DNA of 64,000 nucleotides from Archivesica marissinica. Its lineage: Eukaryota; Mollusca; Bivalvia; Venerida; Vesicomyidae. A program made the translations under genes and the position numbers. Numbering within the stretch: the stretch's first letter is position 1; every line of letters begins with the position of its first letter. The DNA is taken from NCBI GenBank assembly GCA_014843695.1, contig CM026403.1, positions 4,340,150-4,404,149 on the forward strand, read 5' to 3'. This document shows, piece by piece, positions 1 to 12,583 of the stretch. Below the pieces are notes generated by a model. The model saw nothing but the letters and a program-made list of their open reading frames with translations, searched no databases and was not told the origin of the DNA.

Positions 1-2964
1 CACATGTAGCCTAATACCTTACCATATCATTATGCACATACAGCCTAATACCATATCATTATGCACATGTAGCCTAATACCATACCATATCATTATGTAC
101 ATGTAGCCTAATACCATACCATATCATTATGTACATGTAGCCTAATACCATATCATTATGTACATGTAGCCTAATACCATACCATATCATTATGTACATG
201 TAGTATAATACCATATCACTATGCACATGTAGCCTAATACCATACCATATCATTATGTACATGTAGCCTAATACCATATCACATCATTATGCACATGTAG
301 CCTAATACCATATCATTATGTACATGTAGTCTAATACCATATCATTATGATCATGTAGCCTAATACCATACCATTATGTACATGTAGCCTAATACCATAT
401 CATATCATTATGTACATGTAGCCTAATACAATATCATATCATTATGTACATGTAGCCTAATACCATATCATTATGTACATGTAGCCTAATACCATATCAT
501 ATCATATGTACATGTAGCCTAATACCATACCATATCATTATGCACATGTAGCCTAATATCATACCATATCATTATGTACATGTACTAATACCATAACATT
601 ATGTACATGTAGTCTAATACCAAACCATATCATTATGTACATGTAGCCTAATACCATAACATTATGTACATGTAGCGTAATGCCATAACATATCATTATG
701 TACATGTAGCCTAATACCATACATTATGTACATGTACCTAATACCATACCATATTATTATGCACATGTAGCCTAATACCATAACATTATGTACATGTAGC
801 CTAATACCATACCATATCATTATGCACATGTAGTCTAATACCATATCATTATGTACATGTAGTCTAATACCATATAATTATGTACATGTAGCCTAATACC
901 ATACCATATCATTATGCACATGTAGCCTAACACCATACCATACATTATGTACATGTAGCCTAATACCATATCATTATGCACATGTAGCCTAATACCATAC
1001 CATTATGCACATATAGCCTAATACCATACCATATCATTATGTACATGTAGCCTAATACCATATCATTATGCACATGTAGTCTAATACCATACCATATCAT
1101 TATGCACATGTAGCCTAATACCATACCATATCATTATGCACATATAGCCTAATACCATATCATTATGTACATGTAGCCTAATACCATATCATTATGTACA
1201 TGTAGCCTAATACCATATTATTATGCACATATAGCCTAATACCATACCATATCAGTATGCACATGTAGCCTAATACCATATCATTATGTACATATAGCCT
1301 AATACCATACCATTATGTACATGTAGTCTAATACCATATCATTATGCACATGTAGCCTAATACCATATCATTATGTACATGTAGCCTAATACCATATCAT
1401 TATGCTCATGTAGCCTAATACCATATCATTATGTACATATAGCCTAATACCATATCATTATGCACATATAGCCTAATACCATATCATTATGTACATATAG
1501 CCTAATACCATATCATTATGCTCATATAGCCTAATACCATATCATTATGCACATGTAGCCTAATACCATATCACATCATTATGCACATATAGCCTAATAC
1601 CATATCATTATGCACATATAGTCTAATACCATACACATCATTATGTACATGTAGCCTAATACCATATCATTATGCACATATAGCCTAATACCATATCATT
1701 ATGCACATGTAGCCTAATACCATATCACATCATTATGCACATATAGCCTAATACCATATCATTATGCACATGTAGCCTAATCATATCATTATGCACATAT
1801 AGCCTAATACCATATCATTATGCACATGTAGCCTAATACCATACCAACATTATGCACATGTAGCCTAATACCATACATTATGCACATGTAGCCTAATACC
1901 ATACCATATCATTATGCACATGTAGTCTAATACCATATCATTATGCACATGTAGCCTAATACCATACCATATCATTATGCACATGTAGCCTAATACCATA
2001 TCATTATGCACATGTAGCCTAATACCATATCATTATGCACATGTAGCCTAATACCATATCATTATGCACATGTAGCCTAATACCATATCATTATGTACAT
2101 GTAGCCTAATACCATACCATATCATTATGTACATGTAGCCTAATACCATATCATTATGCACATGTAGTCTAATACCATATCATTATGCACATGTACCTAA
2201 TACCATATCATTATGCACATGTAGCCTAATACCATATCATTATGCACATGTAGCCTAATACCATATCATTATGTACATGTAGCCTAATACCATATCATTA
2301 TGTACATGTAGCCTAATACCATACCATATCATTATGCACATGTAGTCTAATACCATACCATATCATTATGTACATGTAGCCTAATACCATATCATTATGC
2401 ACATGTAGTCTAATACCATATCATTATGCACATGTAGCCTAATACCATATCATTATGTACATGTAGCCTAATACCATATCATTATGCACATGTAGCCTAA
2501 TACCATATCATTATGTACATGTAGCCTAATACCATATCATTATGCACATGTAGCCTAATACCATATCATTATGCACATTAGCTAATACCATATCATTATG
2601 CACATGTAGCCTAATACCATATCATATCATTATGCACATGTAGCCTAATACCATATCATTATGTACATGTAGCCTAATACCATATCACATCATTATGCAC
2701 ATGTAGCCTAATACCATATCATTATGCACATGTAGCCTAATACCATATCATTATGTACATGTAGCCTAATACCATATCATTATGCACATGTAGTCTAATA
2801 CCATATCATTATGTACATGTAGCCTAATACCATATCATTATGTACATGTAGCCTAATACCATACCATATCATTATGTACATGTAGCCTAATACCATATCA
2901 TTATGCACATGTAGTCTAATACCATACCATATCATTATGCACATGTAGCCTAATACCATATCAT
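1..2964. repeat. 29/34-bp minisatellite
   Basis: Continuous tandem copies of a unit of about 29 bp built on ATTATGTACATGTAGCCTA plus ATACCATAT. A longer form of about 34 bp carries an extra CCATA. Units differ mainly by GTACATG versus GCACATG or GCACATA. Each unit holds the palindrome TACATGTA or a one-base variant. The array runs off the window start and into the assembly gap, so neither end is seen. Short open frames rich in Tyr-Met-Ile are by-products of the repeat. Confidence 0.95.
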
Positions 2965-3964
2965 NNNNNNNNNNNNNNNNNNNNNNNNNNNNNNNNNNNN
3001 NNNNNNNNNNNNNNNNNNNNNNNNNNNNNNNNNNNNNNNNNNNNNNNNNNNNNNNNNNNNNNNNNNNNNNNNNNNNNNNNNNNNNNNNNNNNNNNNNNNN
3101 NNNNNNNNNNNNNNNNNNNNNNNNNNNNNNNNNNNNNNNNNNNNNNNNNNNNNNNNNNNNNNNNNNNNNNNNNNNNNNNNNNNNNNNNNNNNNNNNNNNN
3201 NNNNNNNNNNNNNNNNNNNNNNNNNNNNNNNNNNNNNNNNNNNNNNNNNNNNNNNNNNNNNNNNNNNNNNNNNNNNNNNNNNNNNNNNNNNNNNNNNNNN
3301 NNNNNNNNNNNNNNNNNNNNNNNNNNNNNNNNNNNNNNNNNNNNNNNNNNNNNNNNNNNNNNNNNNNNNNNNNNNNNNNNNNNNNNNNNNNNNNNNNNNN
3401 NNNNNNNNNNNNNNNNNNNNNNNNNNNNNNNNNNNNNNNNNNNNNNNNNNNNNNNNNNNNNNNNNNNNNNNNNNNNNNNNNNNNNNNNNNNNNNNNNNNN
3501 NNNNNNNNNNNNNNNNNNNNNNNNNNNNNNNNNNNNNNNNNNNNNNNNNNNNNNNNNNNNNNNNNNNNNNNNNNNNNNNNNNNNNNNNNNNNNNNNNNNN
3601 NNNNNNNNNNNNNNNNNNNNNNNNNNNNNNNNNNNNNNNNNNNNNNNNNNNNNNNNNNNNNNNNNNNNNNNNNNNNNNNNNNNNNNNNNNNNNNNNNNNN
3701 NNNNNNNNNNNNNNNNNNNNNNNNNNNNNNNNNNNNNNNNNNNNNNNNNNNNNNNNNNNNNNNNNNNNNNNNNNNNNNNNNNNNNNNNNNNNNNNNNNNN
3801 NNNNNNNNNNNNNNNNNNNNNNNNNNNNNNNNNNNNNNNNNNNNNNNNNNNNNNNNNNNNNNNNNNNNNNNNNNNNNNNNNNNNNNNNNNNNNNNNNNNN
3901 NNNNNNNNNNNNNNNNNNNNNNNNNNNNNNNNNNNNNNNNNNNNNNNNNNNNNNNNNNNNNNNN
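2965..3964. other. assembly gap of exactly 1,000 N
   Basis: Placeholder gap between the 29/34-bp minisatellite and the CATC microsatellite. Its round length means that the true distance, and whether the two arrays really abut, is unknown. Confidence 0.99.
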
Positions 3965-5915
3965 CATCCACACATCCATCCAGCATCCATCCGCTCATCC
4001 ATCCATCCATACTCCATCTATCCATCCATCATCCACCATCCATTCATCCATCCATCCATCATCCATCCATCATCCAATCCATCCTCCATCCATCCATCCA
4101 CACATCCATCCATCCACACATCCACACATCCATCCATCCACACATCCATCCATCCACACATCCATCCATCCATCCATCCATCCACACAGCCATCCATACA
4201 CACATCCATCCATCCATCCACCATTCATCCAAACACCCATCCATCCACACATCCATCCATCCACCATCCATCCACCAATCCATCATCCATCCATCCATCC
4301 ATCCATCCATCCATCCAGCCATCACAATCCATCCATCCATCCATCCTATCCATCCATCCATCCATCCATCATCCATCCATCCATCAATCCATCCATCCAT
4401 CCAATCCATCCATCCATCCATCCATCCATCCATCCATACATCATCCATCCATCCATCCATCCATCCTTCCATCCATCCATCCATCCATCATCCATCATCC
4501 ATCCATCCATCATCCATCCATCCATCCATCCATCATCCATCCACTCCATCCATCCCATCCCATCCCATCCCATCCCATCCAATCCATCCATCCAATCCAT
4601 CCATCCAATCCATCCATCCATCCATACATCCATCCATCCATCCATCCATCCATCCAATACATCCATCCATCCATCCATCCATCCATCCAATACATCCATC
4701 CAATACATCACAGCCATCATCATCCATCCATCCATCCATCCATCCATCCATCCACATCACCACATCCATCCTCCCATCCATCCATCCATCCATCCATCCA
4801 TCCATCCATCCATCCATCACATCCATCCATCCATCCATCACAATCCATCCATCATCCATCCATCAATCATCCATCCATCATCCATCCATCATCCATCCAC
4901 CCATACATCCATGATTCATCCATCACCCATCCATCCATCATTCATCCATCCATCACACATCCATACATCCATCCAGTCCATCCACACATCCATCCATCAT
5001 ACATCCATCTATCATCCATACATCCACCATCCATTCATCCATCCATCCATCATCCATCCATCATCCAATCCATCCTCCATCCAGACATCCATCCATCCAT
5101 ACATCAATCCATCCACCATCCATCCAATCCATCCATCCATCCATCCATCCATCCATCCATCCATCCATCCATCCATCCATCCATCCATTCCATCCACCAT
5201 CATCCATCCTTCCATCCATCCATCCATCCATCCCATCCATCCATTCCAGCTCCATCCACCATCCATCCATCCATCCATCCATCCATCCATCCATCCATCC
5301 ACCCATCCATCCATTCCATCCACCATCATCCATCCATCTCATCCATCATCCATCCATCCATCCATCCATCCATCCATTCCATCCATCCCTCACATCCACC
5401 ATCAATCCATCCATCCATCCATCATCCATCCATCCATCCATCCATCCATCCATACATCCATCCATCAATCCATCCATCATCCATCCATACATCCATCCAC
5501 CCATCCATCCATCCATCCATCCATCCATCCATCCATCCATCCATCAATCCATCCATCCATCCATCCATCCATCCATCATCCATCCATCAATCCATCCATC
5601 ATCCATCCATCCATCAATCCATCCATCCATCCATCCATCCATCCATACATCCATCCATCAATCCATCCATCCATCCATCCATCCATCCATCCATCCATCC
5701 ATCCTATCAATCCATCCATCCATCATCCATCCATCCATCCATCCATCCAATCCATCCATCCATCCATCCATCCATCCATCCATCCACCATCCATCCATCC
5801 ATCCATCCATCCACCATCCATCCATCCATCCATCCCATCCATCCATCCATCATCCATCCATCCATCCACCATCCATCCATCCATCCATCATCCATCCATC
5901 ATCCATCCATCCATC
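3965..5915. repeat. (CATC)n microsatellite, about 2 kb
   Basis: Imperfect tetranucleotide array (CATC/ATCC on +, GATG/GGAT on -) with frequent single-base drops and CACA, CAAT and CATT interruptions. The open frames on both strands (His-Pro-Ser-Ile on +, Met-Asp-Gly-Trp on -) reflect the 4-bp repeat reading as a 12-bp period. It ends at the start of non-repetitive sequence near 5916. Confidence 0.97.
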
Positions 5916-6460
5916 TTCCTTAGCCTCTCTCCGGAATGTAGTCATATTCCTCCTATAATATCTAGTTCAGTAATTGATATTGGCCTTCCCCGTTGTTAGG
6001 TATAGCCTATTTCAGCTGTTTGATTGTAATTAATATGCTGGATAATAATAACTGAAGTTGCTATATTTGTTCTGGTCATTCGGCTGGGGGGGGGGGGGGG
6101 GGGGGAAAGAGGCTATAGCTTTCAGTCCTCCATAGGCAGTAATTGAGGTCCTCTAGACATTTTCTACTTTGCCTATTGGAAGCACGGCGTGTAACATGTT
6201 TAAGTGGACTAATTCAGCTTAGACGGAGGACGTGTAAAATATATGCACAGGTATTTCGCTCCATATAGTACACCATATATTTTAATTGACTGTTTAATTA
6301 TTCGCTGTATGCTTCCAAGCCAGGTAATGCTCCGGAAATGCCTTGGAAATGGTGTTAAGTGATGAAACGGCTCGATGAGTCATTGATGATATAACACTGT
6401 ATGAGTAACAGTGTGCTGTATATAGTAGCACAATGTACACGCCTGCATTTAAAGCTCTAA
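5916..6460. other. unique AT-rich spacer, no gene seen
   Basis: No open frame with coding character, no splice-flanked exon and no recognised repeat, apart from the homopolymer listed separately. Confidence 0.6.
6086..6105. repeat. poly-G run (20 nt)
   Basis: Uninterrupted run of 20 G, followed by AAAGAGG. Such runs are length-unstable and prone to assembly error. Confidence 0.95.
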
Positions 6461-6710
6461 AGTTTAAACTTTATTTATTTTACAACGATTGCGAAACAAG
6501 CTTTATCAACTTATATTAATCACTCTCGTTGGCGCGGATGAAAGCGTAAATGTGGTCATTCGTGTGGGAGGAAACCGGAGTACCCGTGGAAAACCAACCT
6601 GTCCGATCTGGCGACCACCGTACCATCTCACATACTTCCCGGTCCGAGGATCGAACCCGGTCGCATTGGTGAGAAGCGAGCGCGCTAACCACTGCGCTAA
6701 TCGGACAGCA
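6461..6710 (-). mobile_element. SINE family C, complete copy
   Basis: Read on the minus strand it starts with a tRNA-like head (A box in TAGCGCAGTGGTTAGCG, B box GGTTCGATCC). A body with GGGAAGTATGTGAGATGG and CTCCCACACGAATGACCAC follows. It ends in the B/C tail with CGAGAGTGATTAATATAAG, TTTCGCAATCG and AAATAAA. Pol III-type promoter boxes plus an AT-rich tail define a tRNA-derived SINE of about 250 bp. No convincing target-site duplication was found. Confidence 0.85.
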
Positions 6711-6806
6711 CCTATTATTGTTCCAGACATATTCATTGTTTACTGTAAATTATCGTTTGTTATGTAATTAGAAATATAACGAGAGAATATCACTCGGAGA
6801 GTGTTT

Positions 6807-7078
6807 GTTGTTTGTTCGGGTTTTACGTCAGCATCAACATTTTGGGCTATATCGCCGTCTGGCAGTTTACCTAGCAACACCTTTCCTGGGCAGGCTCCAT
6901 CGCGGTTAACCAGTAATTGGTGCACCAACCGTAAGAAACTGCAAACATGTCAATATAAATGAGACACAGCCTGAGCGGGGCTCGAACACCTGACCACCAG
7001 TGATGATATGCTTACAGTGGTATACAAGAGTGGTATACAAGTCAGCGGCTTTAACAACTCGGAACACGGCGGCGGACC
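6807..7078 (-). mobile_element. SINE family D, diverged copy
   Basis: On the minus strand it carries a tRNA-like head with B-box-like GGTTCGAGC-type sequence (here GTGTTCGAGCCCCG). The body includes TTGGTGCACCAA and GGAGCCTGCCCAGGAAAGG, the signature of family D. The tail is more diverged than in the copies at 24124 and 63011. A short duplicated piece (GAGTGGTATACAA) lies inside the head. Confidence 0.75.
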
Positions 7079-7370
7079 ACTCGGAGAGATGCAAACCCCA
7101 GCACTGGTATTTGACACAAGTACACTATATGTGGCATTGAAAGGTCAAACCCAAGGTCACAGGGTGCTGTTTATTAGGTCTCCTATGTGCTCCATTGGCA
7201 CTGTATATCTATCTTGCTTTGGTTTCGAGTAGGTTACTATGTATGTCATTGAGAGTGGCCACTTCGCTGACCGCTCTGACAACAGACCAAAATCGAACAA
7301 CTTCGTCATAGACCAAGCCAATACACACACAGTTTCAAAATCGATCCACAACTTTTTGAGTTATCTTAAT

Positions 7371-7446
7371 TTAAACTTTATTTATTTTACAAAGATTGCG
7401 AAGTTCCGAGGTTCGAACCCGTGTTGCATTGATGAGAAGCGAGTTG
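7371..7446 (-). mobile_element. SINE family C, internally deleted remnant
   Basis: The family C tail (TTTAAACTTTATTTATTTTACAAAGATTGCG on +, listed here as its ends only) runs directly into the head segment GAGGTTCGAACCCG and GATGAGAAGCGAG. About 170 bp of body is missing. Confidence 0.7.
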
Positions 7447-7621
7447 AGTTATCTTGTACGCAGACATACACACATACGGATGAAGTAGCAAACATACTAA
7501 CCCCCGTTCATACGGCGGTGGTTGAATATATGTACATTTTAAAACATAGCGACAAGGGTGTCCGATTAGCGCTGTGGTTAGCACGCTCGCTCCTCACAAC
7601 TGCCACACGGGTTAGATTGTC

Positions 7622-8605
7622 CCCAGAAAACACAACGTCCGAAAGACGTTGTTTAACTGTTGTTTTGTGATTGTGACGTCGGTTACCAAATTCCAACGTT
7701 GCTACAACGTTAAGAAGCCGAAGACGTTGCTACAACGTTGTATTTTGGTCGTGACCAAATTACTACGATGCTACAACCTTAATAATATTACGTTGTGACA
7801 ACGTCATATTCGCAGTTTTGGAAATACGTAGTTTATTCGTTGTACTGCGGTCGCGACTACGGCAACCATACTCCAACGTTGAAACCACGTAAGATATATG
7901 TCGTCGTTGACAACCGCATCTTTACGACGCTGCTACAACAACGTTAAATAGTCGACGTCATTACAACGTTATGTTCTCAGCGCTAACAACTTGATTTATT
8001 ACTTGTATTGTGGTCATTACGTCGGCAAACGAAATCCAACATTGTAGCAATGTTATATATCCGACGTCGATGACAACGTCATTTTAGCGACATTGTTGTG
8101 TTAAATATTCGATGTTGTGACAAGGTCATATTTGCACCATTGGAAACGCGTGGCATTTTCGTTGTATTGTGGTAGCGACAACGGAAACCAGAATCCGACG
8201 TTTTAGCAACGTTATATATCCGATGTCATTGACGTCACGTTGCTTCAACGTTAATTAATAGACGTCATTACAACGTTAGCTTCCCAGTCTTAAAAATACG
8301 TGATTTATTACTTGTATTGTGGTCGCGAGGTCGGCAACTGCAATCTAACATTGTAGCAACGTTAGACATCCGATATGTACGACGTCATTACTACGTCATG
8401 TACCAGACGTGTTTCCATCGTTGCAAAAGAAACGTCAACAATACTTTTCATATCCACCAAACTCAGAGAAAGACGTAATAACATGCGTACAAGATGTTTT
8501 CCAACCGTTGCATACAAAGCGTTCACTAACCGACAAATACCAACGTCTTTCTGACGTTTGGGACAGACGTATACTACGTTGCAACAACGTCCTGTGTTAG
8601 CTGGG
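7622..8605. mobile_element. 984-bp terminal-inverted-repeat element rich in ACGTTG motifs
   Basis: The left end starts CCCAGAAAACACAACGT. The right end, reverse-complemented, starts CCCAGCTAACACAGGACG. CCCAG and AACACA match at the same spacing, so these are terminal inverted repeats. The element sits inside a SINE whose sequence resumes on the other side. A possible 2-bp target duplication (TC) is visible. The interior is packed with degenerate palindromic motifs of the AACGTT and GACGTC type. It has no transposase frame, so it is non-autonomous. Superfamily unknown. Confidence 0.7.
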
Positions 8606-8702
8606 TCGGACTATGTGATATGGCATGCAATGTGGGCGCCATATCGGACGGGCGGGTTTTCTCGGGTATTTCAGTTTCCTCCCACACCAATGACCACATC
8701 GG

Positions 8703-8903
8703 CTGTCCGATTAGCGCCGTGGTTAGGGCGCTCGTTTCTCACCAATGCAACCCGGGTTCGATCCTCGGACCGGGAAGTATGTGAGATATGGTACGGTGGT
8801 CGCCAGATCGGACAGATGGGTTTTCTCCGGGTACTCCGGTTTCATCCCACACGAATGACCACATGTATACTTTCTGCGCCAAAAATAAATTAAGTTTAAA
8901 CTT
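8703..8903 (+). mobile_element. SINE family C copy inserted in another SINE C
   Basis: Complete head (TGTCCGATTAGCGCCG, B box GGTTCGATCC) and body (GGGAAGTATGTGAGATATGG, CACACGAATGACCACATG). It then jumps straight to AAATAAATTAAGTTTAAAC, so the GAGAGTGATTAATATAAG part of the tail is deleted. It interrupts the older copy at 7557-9006. Confidence 0.8.
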
Positions 8904-9006
8904 TTTAAAAAAATAGACAACATAAAAATACGCTTTCATCCTAAGCAACGAGAGTGATTAGTACAAGTTGTTAAAGCTTGTTTCGCAATCATTGTAAAAT
9001 AAATAA

Positions 9007-9441
9007 AACAATATTCTAAATCATAGTCCTATATAGTGTGCGCTTACATATCGAATGAGCTATAAGCTGAAATAATCCCAGCAGCGGAGAAATGATGGTC
9101 AATATGTTTTATGTACAGTCCACTGTCCAGTATAGTAATACACTCAAATTTTAAGTACACTAAATATTGAATATCTGCCAAGAGATGAACATGTTTTTGT
9201 CAAATTACTATAGCTTGTTTACATCCGTTATCTTACACAATGATTAATTAACATTGTAATAAATTGGATTTATTTGCATATGAATTTTATTGTTATATTT
9301 TTTTCCCATTATACGACAAAAAAACGCATGGAACTTTTAACTCATTTCAAATTTCATGTAGAATGATTTAGTTAAGAAATAATATTGTTTTTCAGTTATT
9401 TATTGGCTAATAAAGCATGGGTTGGATCTTGGACGCGTAGG
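9007..9441. other. AT-rich spacer, nothing recognised
   Basis: No exon-like frame, inverted repeat or family signature seen. Confidence 0.55.
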
Positions 9442-10476
9442 AACTCTACCGTATGCCACCATACCGCCTGGAACATACGTACAACTCTACCGTCTGCCAC
9501 CATACCGCCTGGAACATACGCACAACTCTACCATCTGTCACCATACCGTCTGAAGCATACGCACAACTCTACCGTCTGCGGTCATACCGCCTAAAACATA
9601 TGCACAACTCTACCGTCTGTCACCATACAGCCTAAAACATATGCACAACTCCACCGTCTGCCACCATACCGTCTGGAACATACGCACAACCCTACCGTCT
9701 GCCACCATACCGCCTGGAACATACGCACAGCTCTACAGTCTGCCACCATACCGCCTGGAACATACGTACAACTCTACCGTCTGCCACCATACCGCCTGGA
9801 ATATACACACAACTCTACCATCTGCCACCATACCGCCTGGAACATACACACAACTCTACCGTCTGCCACCATACCGTCTGGAACATACGCACAACTCTAC
9901 CGCCTGCCACCATCCCGCCTGGAACCTACGCACAACTCTACCGCCGGCCACCATACCGCCTGGAACCTACGCACAACTCTACCGCCTGCCACCATACCGC
10001 CTGGAACATACGCACAACTCTACCGTCTGCCACCATACCGCCTGGAACCTACGCACAACTCTACCGTCTGGAACATACGCACAACTCTACCGTCTGCACC
10101 ATATCGTCTGGAACCTACGCACAACTCTACCGTCTGCCACCATATCGTCTGGAACCTACGAACAACTCTACCGTCTGCCACCATACCGTCTGGAACATAC
10201 GCACATCTCTACCGTCTGCGGTCATACCGCCTGGAACATACGCACAACTCTACCGCCTGCCACCATACCGTCTGGAACATACGCACAACTCTACCGTCTG
10301 CCACCATACCGCCTGGAACATACGTACAACTCTACCGTCTGCCACCATACCGCCTGGAACATACGCACAACTCTACCGTCTGCGACCATATCGTCTGGAA
10401 CATACGCACAAATCTACCGTCTGCGGTCATACCGCCTAAAACATATGCACAACTCTACCGTCTGTCACCATACCGC
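9442..10476. repeat. 41-bp tandem array (about 25 copies)
   Basis: The unit is CTCTACCGTCTGCCACCATA followed by CCGCCTGGAACATACGCACAA. One copy at about 10060 is shortened. Because 41 is not a multiple of three, three units make a 123-bp, 41-codon cycle. An open frame therefore persists across 9641-10489 without coding meaning. Confidence 0.95.
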
Positions 10477-10983
10477 AGACGTACGATAAAACGACATTTA
10501 TAATAATGTCCATTTTCCTTGTCAACTATTTCGTGTATGCGATATCTGACGCGGTATGGTATGGCCACCTGGTGAGAGAGTGTGGCCTGAATGGATAAGC
10601 TGTTTATTTACTGCTGTTATTATCAGGAATGTATGTATTGTTATGGGATTAGGTACACAGAGACCACATAGGACTCGGCAAAGCAAGTTCATTTAACCAG
10701 AAATCCGTATAATTAGGGGATCACTGCGGAAAAATGTTAATCCTGGTGTTGAATTAAATTTAGTACACCATCTCAGAGGTTCTAATCCAGTCTTCTGACT
10801 CCACTGCAGAACTAACTCTGTTGATCCTAATCCGTTCTAATTATAGATTGTACAGTCATTGTTTGTTCATTTGTTATACGTATCCCCTCCTGCATTGAGC
10901 GTTCAAACCGTGTAGCGATAATATACCATAGAGAATGTGTTGAATTGTTTGATATAGATAACCTCATCTAAACTGATTACGAT
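10477..10983. other. spacer, nothing recognised
   Basis: Single-copy-looking AT-rich DNA between the 41-bp array and the SINE-dense region. No gene evidence. Confidence 0.55.
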
Positions 10984-11252
10984 AGACGGATCTGTAGTCC
11001 AGTGGTTAACACGCTGGATTGGTAATCCAGGGATCGCAGGTTCGATCCTCCGTCTGACCCAAATAAAATGAACAGTATTTCATATGGGACTTTAAACCGA
11101 GGTCTCGTGTAGCTGCTTTATACAGTGCACGTAAAAGAACCAGAGGAGATAAATGGGTACATCTGTCTGTATCATTGTACTATCCTCCAAAAATCTAAAA
11201 AACTATTTTCTTCAGAAGGCGTCATTCATATGGGCAAACGATAACGTAAAAC
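10984..11252 (+). mobile_element. SINE family A
   Basis: The tRNA-like head has an A-box region TGTAGTCCAGTGG and a B box GGTTCGATCC. The anticodon-stem-like CTGGA/TCCAG encloses a seven-base loop with GGT at the anticodon position, suggesting a tRNA-Thr-like ancestor. The body carries CGAGGTCTCGTGT and GTGCACGTAAAAGAACCAG. The 3' end is slightly truncated (TGGGCAAACGATAACGTAAA). Confidence 0.85.
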
Positions 11253-11277
11253 TCCATGGCAACTGATTATTTCCTGT

Positions 11278-11613
11278 GCAATGAGAGACATTAGTCAGCT
11301 ACTGCCATTTAAAAGTAGGCTAGTTCTCTAAATTTGTTTCCTCTGTTTTTATCGTTGATTACTTTGTACCACATTCCTATCCATTTTCATCCGTTTTCTC
11401 ATCTTTTGATATCCTACAGCATATACAATGGATACTTTATTGTAACAATGTGTTGTCAAATAATTAATAGTATTTTAATAAAACTACATATATCCTATCG
11501 CAACATCTGGTTAGTGAACATCAGTAAACACTAAAAAGACAACTATATATTTAGGGATAAATCGAACTTTATCTGTCAAGGGAGGGAATAGAAAAATTCA
11601 GCAATCTCGTTGC
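11278..11613. mobile_element. dispersed 0.3-kb repeat, copy 1
   Basis: About 310 bp align with 13497-13825. Shared landmarks are GTCAGYTACTGCC, CGCAACATCTG, GGGATAAA and GCCAAGGGAGG or GTCAAGGGAGG. The ends show weak inverted similarity (GCAATGAGAG at left, CTCGTTGC at right), suggesting a MITE. It has no coding capacity. Confidence 0.6.
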
Positions 11614-11635
11614 TCTTGTCTAATTGAAAAAGGTT

Positions 11636-11739
11636 TAGTTTATACAAATTTATATTAGCTCGATTGCGAAACAAGTTCTTACAACTAATACTAATCACTT
11701 TTCGAGACTTTTCGAGACTTTTCGGAATACATCGCCACC

Positions 11740-11819
<80 letters not shown>

Positions 11820-11936
11820 GGCACTGTGTAATTTAAATACCTTGTCTAAGGGCACAATCGTAACAGCTCCAGCGGGGCTAGAACTCCGGACCGTTCGCAC
11901 CTGAAGCGAACACGTTACCACGGCGATATCACGACT
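11636..11936 (-). mobile_element. SINE family B with (GA)n expansion
   Basis: On the minus strand the head is TCGTGATATCGCCGTGG with a TTCGCTTCAGGTGCGAA anticodon-arm-like segment (loop CAG, Leu-like). The AGCCCCGCTGGAGC body and the CT-rich tract follow, and it ends in the TTTCGCAATCGAGC tail. GAAAAAGGTT occurs at both 11626-11635 and 11952-11961, a probable 10-bp target-site duplication. The CT tract of the SINE has grown to 72 bp, and TTTTCGAGAC is locally triplicated. Confidence 0.8.
11745..11816. repeat. (GA)36 microsatellite inside SINE B
   Basis: Perfect GA dinucleotide run at the place where other family B copies carry only TTCTCTCTCCC (opposite strand). It is therefore an expansion of an internal SINE tract. 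Confidence 0.95.
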
Positions 11937-11970
11937 TCTGGATAAAAGAACGAAAAAGGTTCGAATGTGG

Positions 11971-12262
11971 ACAGGCGGATCTGTAGTCCAGTGGTAACAC
12001 GCTGGACTGGTAATTCAGGGATCGCAGGTTCGATCCCACGTCTGAGCCTAATAAAATTAACAGTTTTTCAGATGGGACGTTAAACCGAGGTCTCGTGTCG
12101 GTGCTCTACACTGTGCACGTAAAAGAACAATATGAGACTCTGGAATGGGTCTCTGTCTGTATCATTGCACTATCCTCCACAATCTAAAATGACTAATCTC
12201 TTCAGGAGGCGTCACTCATATGGGCAACCGGTAGCGACGATAAATAAACGTAAAACGCACAA
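11971..12262 (+). mobile_element. SINE family A, full length
   Basis: GCGGATCTGTAGTCCAGTGG head with B box GGTTCGATCC, CGAGGTCTCGTGTCGGTGC body, TCTTCAGGAGGCGTCAC, and the A/D tail ATGGGCAACCGGTAGCGACG ending in AAACGTAAAACG. About 290 bp. Confidence 0.9.
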
Positions 12263-12457
12263 GAATGTTATTGGGTGAAATAGATCATTTCTAGCAATCT
12301 TTGGCTTTTATAATTATGATTGTTATAGTCTCTACAAGATAAAAAGACATTAAAAACACATTAATACAGTAGCCTATTCCAGTCCATAGTCCACACGTGC
12401 ACGATGTCTGTAAGAGAACACTAGACACTCATTAATTATGACATTGGTTCATTTTTT

Positions 12458-12583
12458 AGTTTATGCACATTTATTTTAGCTCGATTGTGAATCAAGTGCT
12501 TACATCATCCGTTTAATCGCTCTCGAGATCTCGGTCCTGATTGAATTCATTACATTGAGGGAGATGAAGCAACGTGGATCTAA
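12458..12583 (-). mobile_element. SINE family B, 3' fragment
   Basis: Tail and partial body only (TTTAGCTCGATTGTGAATCA, CTCTCGAGATCTCGGTCCTG, GAGGGAGATGAAGCAACGTGG on +). The tRNA head is missing. It ends within 3 bp of the next SINE. Confidence 0.7.

Larger units (their letters stand above)
7557..9006 (+). mobile_element. SINE family C copy split by two insertions
   Basis: The head (TCCGATTAGCGC..., B-box region GGGTTAGATTG) lies at 7557-7621. The body resumes at 8606 (TCGGACTATGTGATATGG) and runs to about 8700. The end of the body and the tail (ACGCTTTCATCC, then the GAGTGATTAGTACAAG tail) lie at about 8929-9006. Joined in order, the three pieces follow the family C consensus. The two breaks are filled by the 984-bp element at 7622-8605 and the SINE at 8703-8903. 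Confidence 0.8.

Noticed and set aside
4911..5999. His-Pro-Ser-Ile repeat protein
   Set aside because: A tetranucleotide microsatellite translated in a 12-bp cycle; similar frames exist on the opposite strand.
8409..8600. Transposase fragment inside the 984-bp TIR element
   Set aside because: The 63-codon frame consists of translated ACGTT-rich repeats and shows no catalytic motif.
9641..10489. 282-codon frame over the 41-bp array
   Set aside because: The three-unit cycle happens to lack stops; there is no gene context.
10984..11060. tRNA genes at SINE heads (also 11971, 14649, 15494, 21949)
   Set aside because: Promoter boxes and an anticodon-like loop are present, but acceptor stems do not pair properly and each head continues into a shared SINE body and tail.
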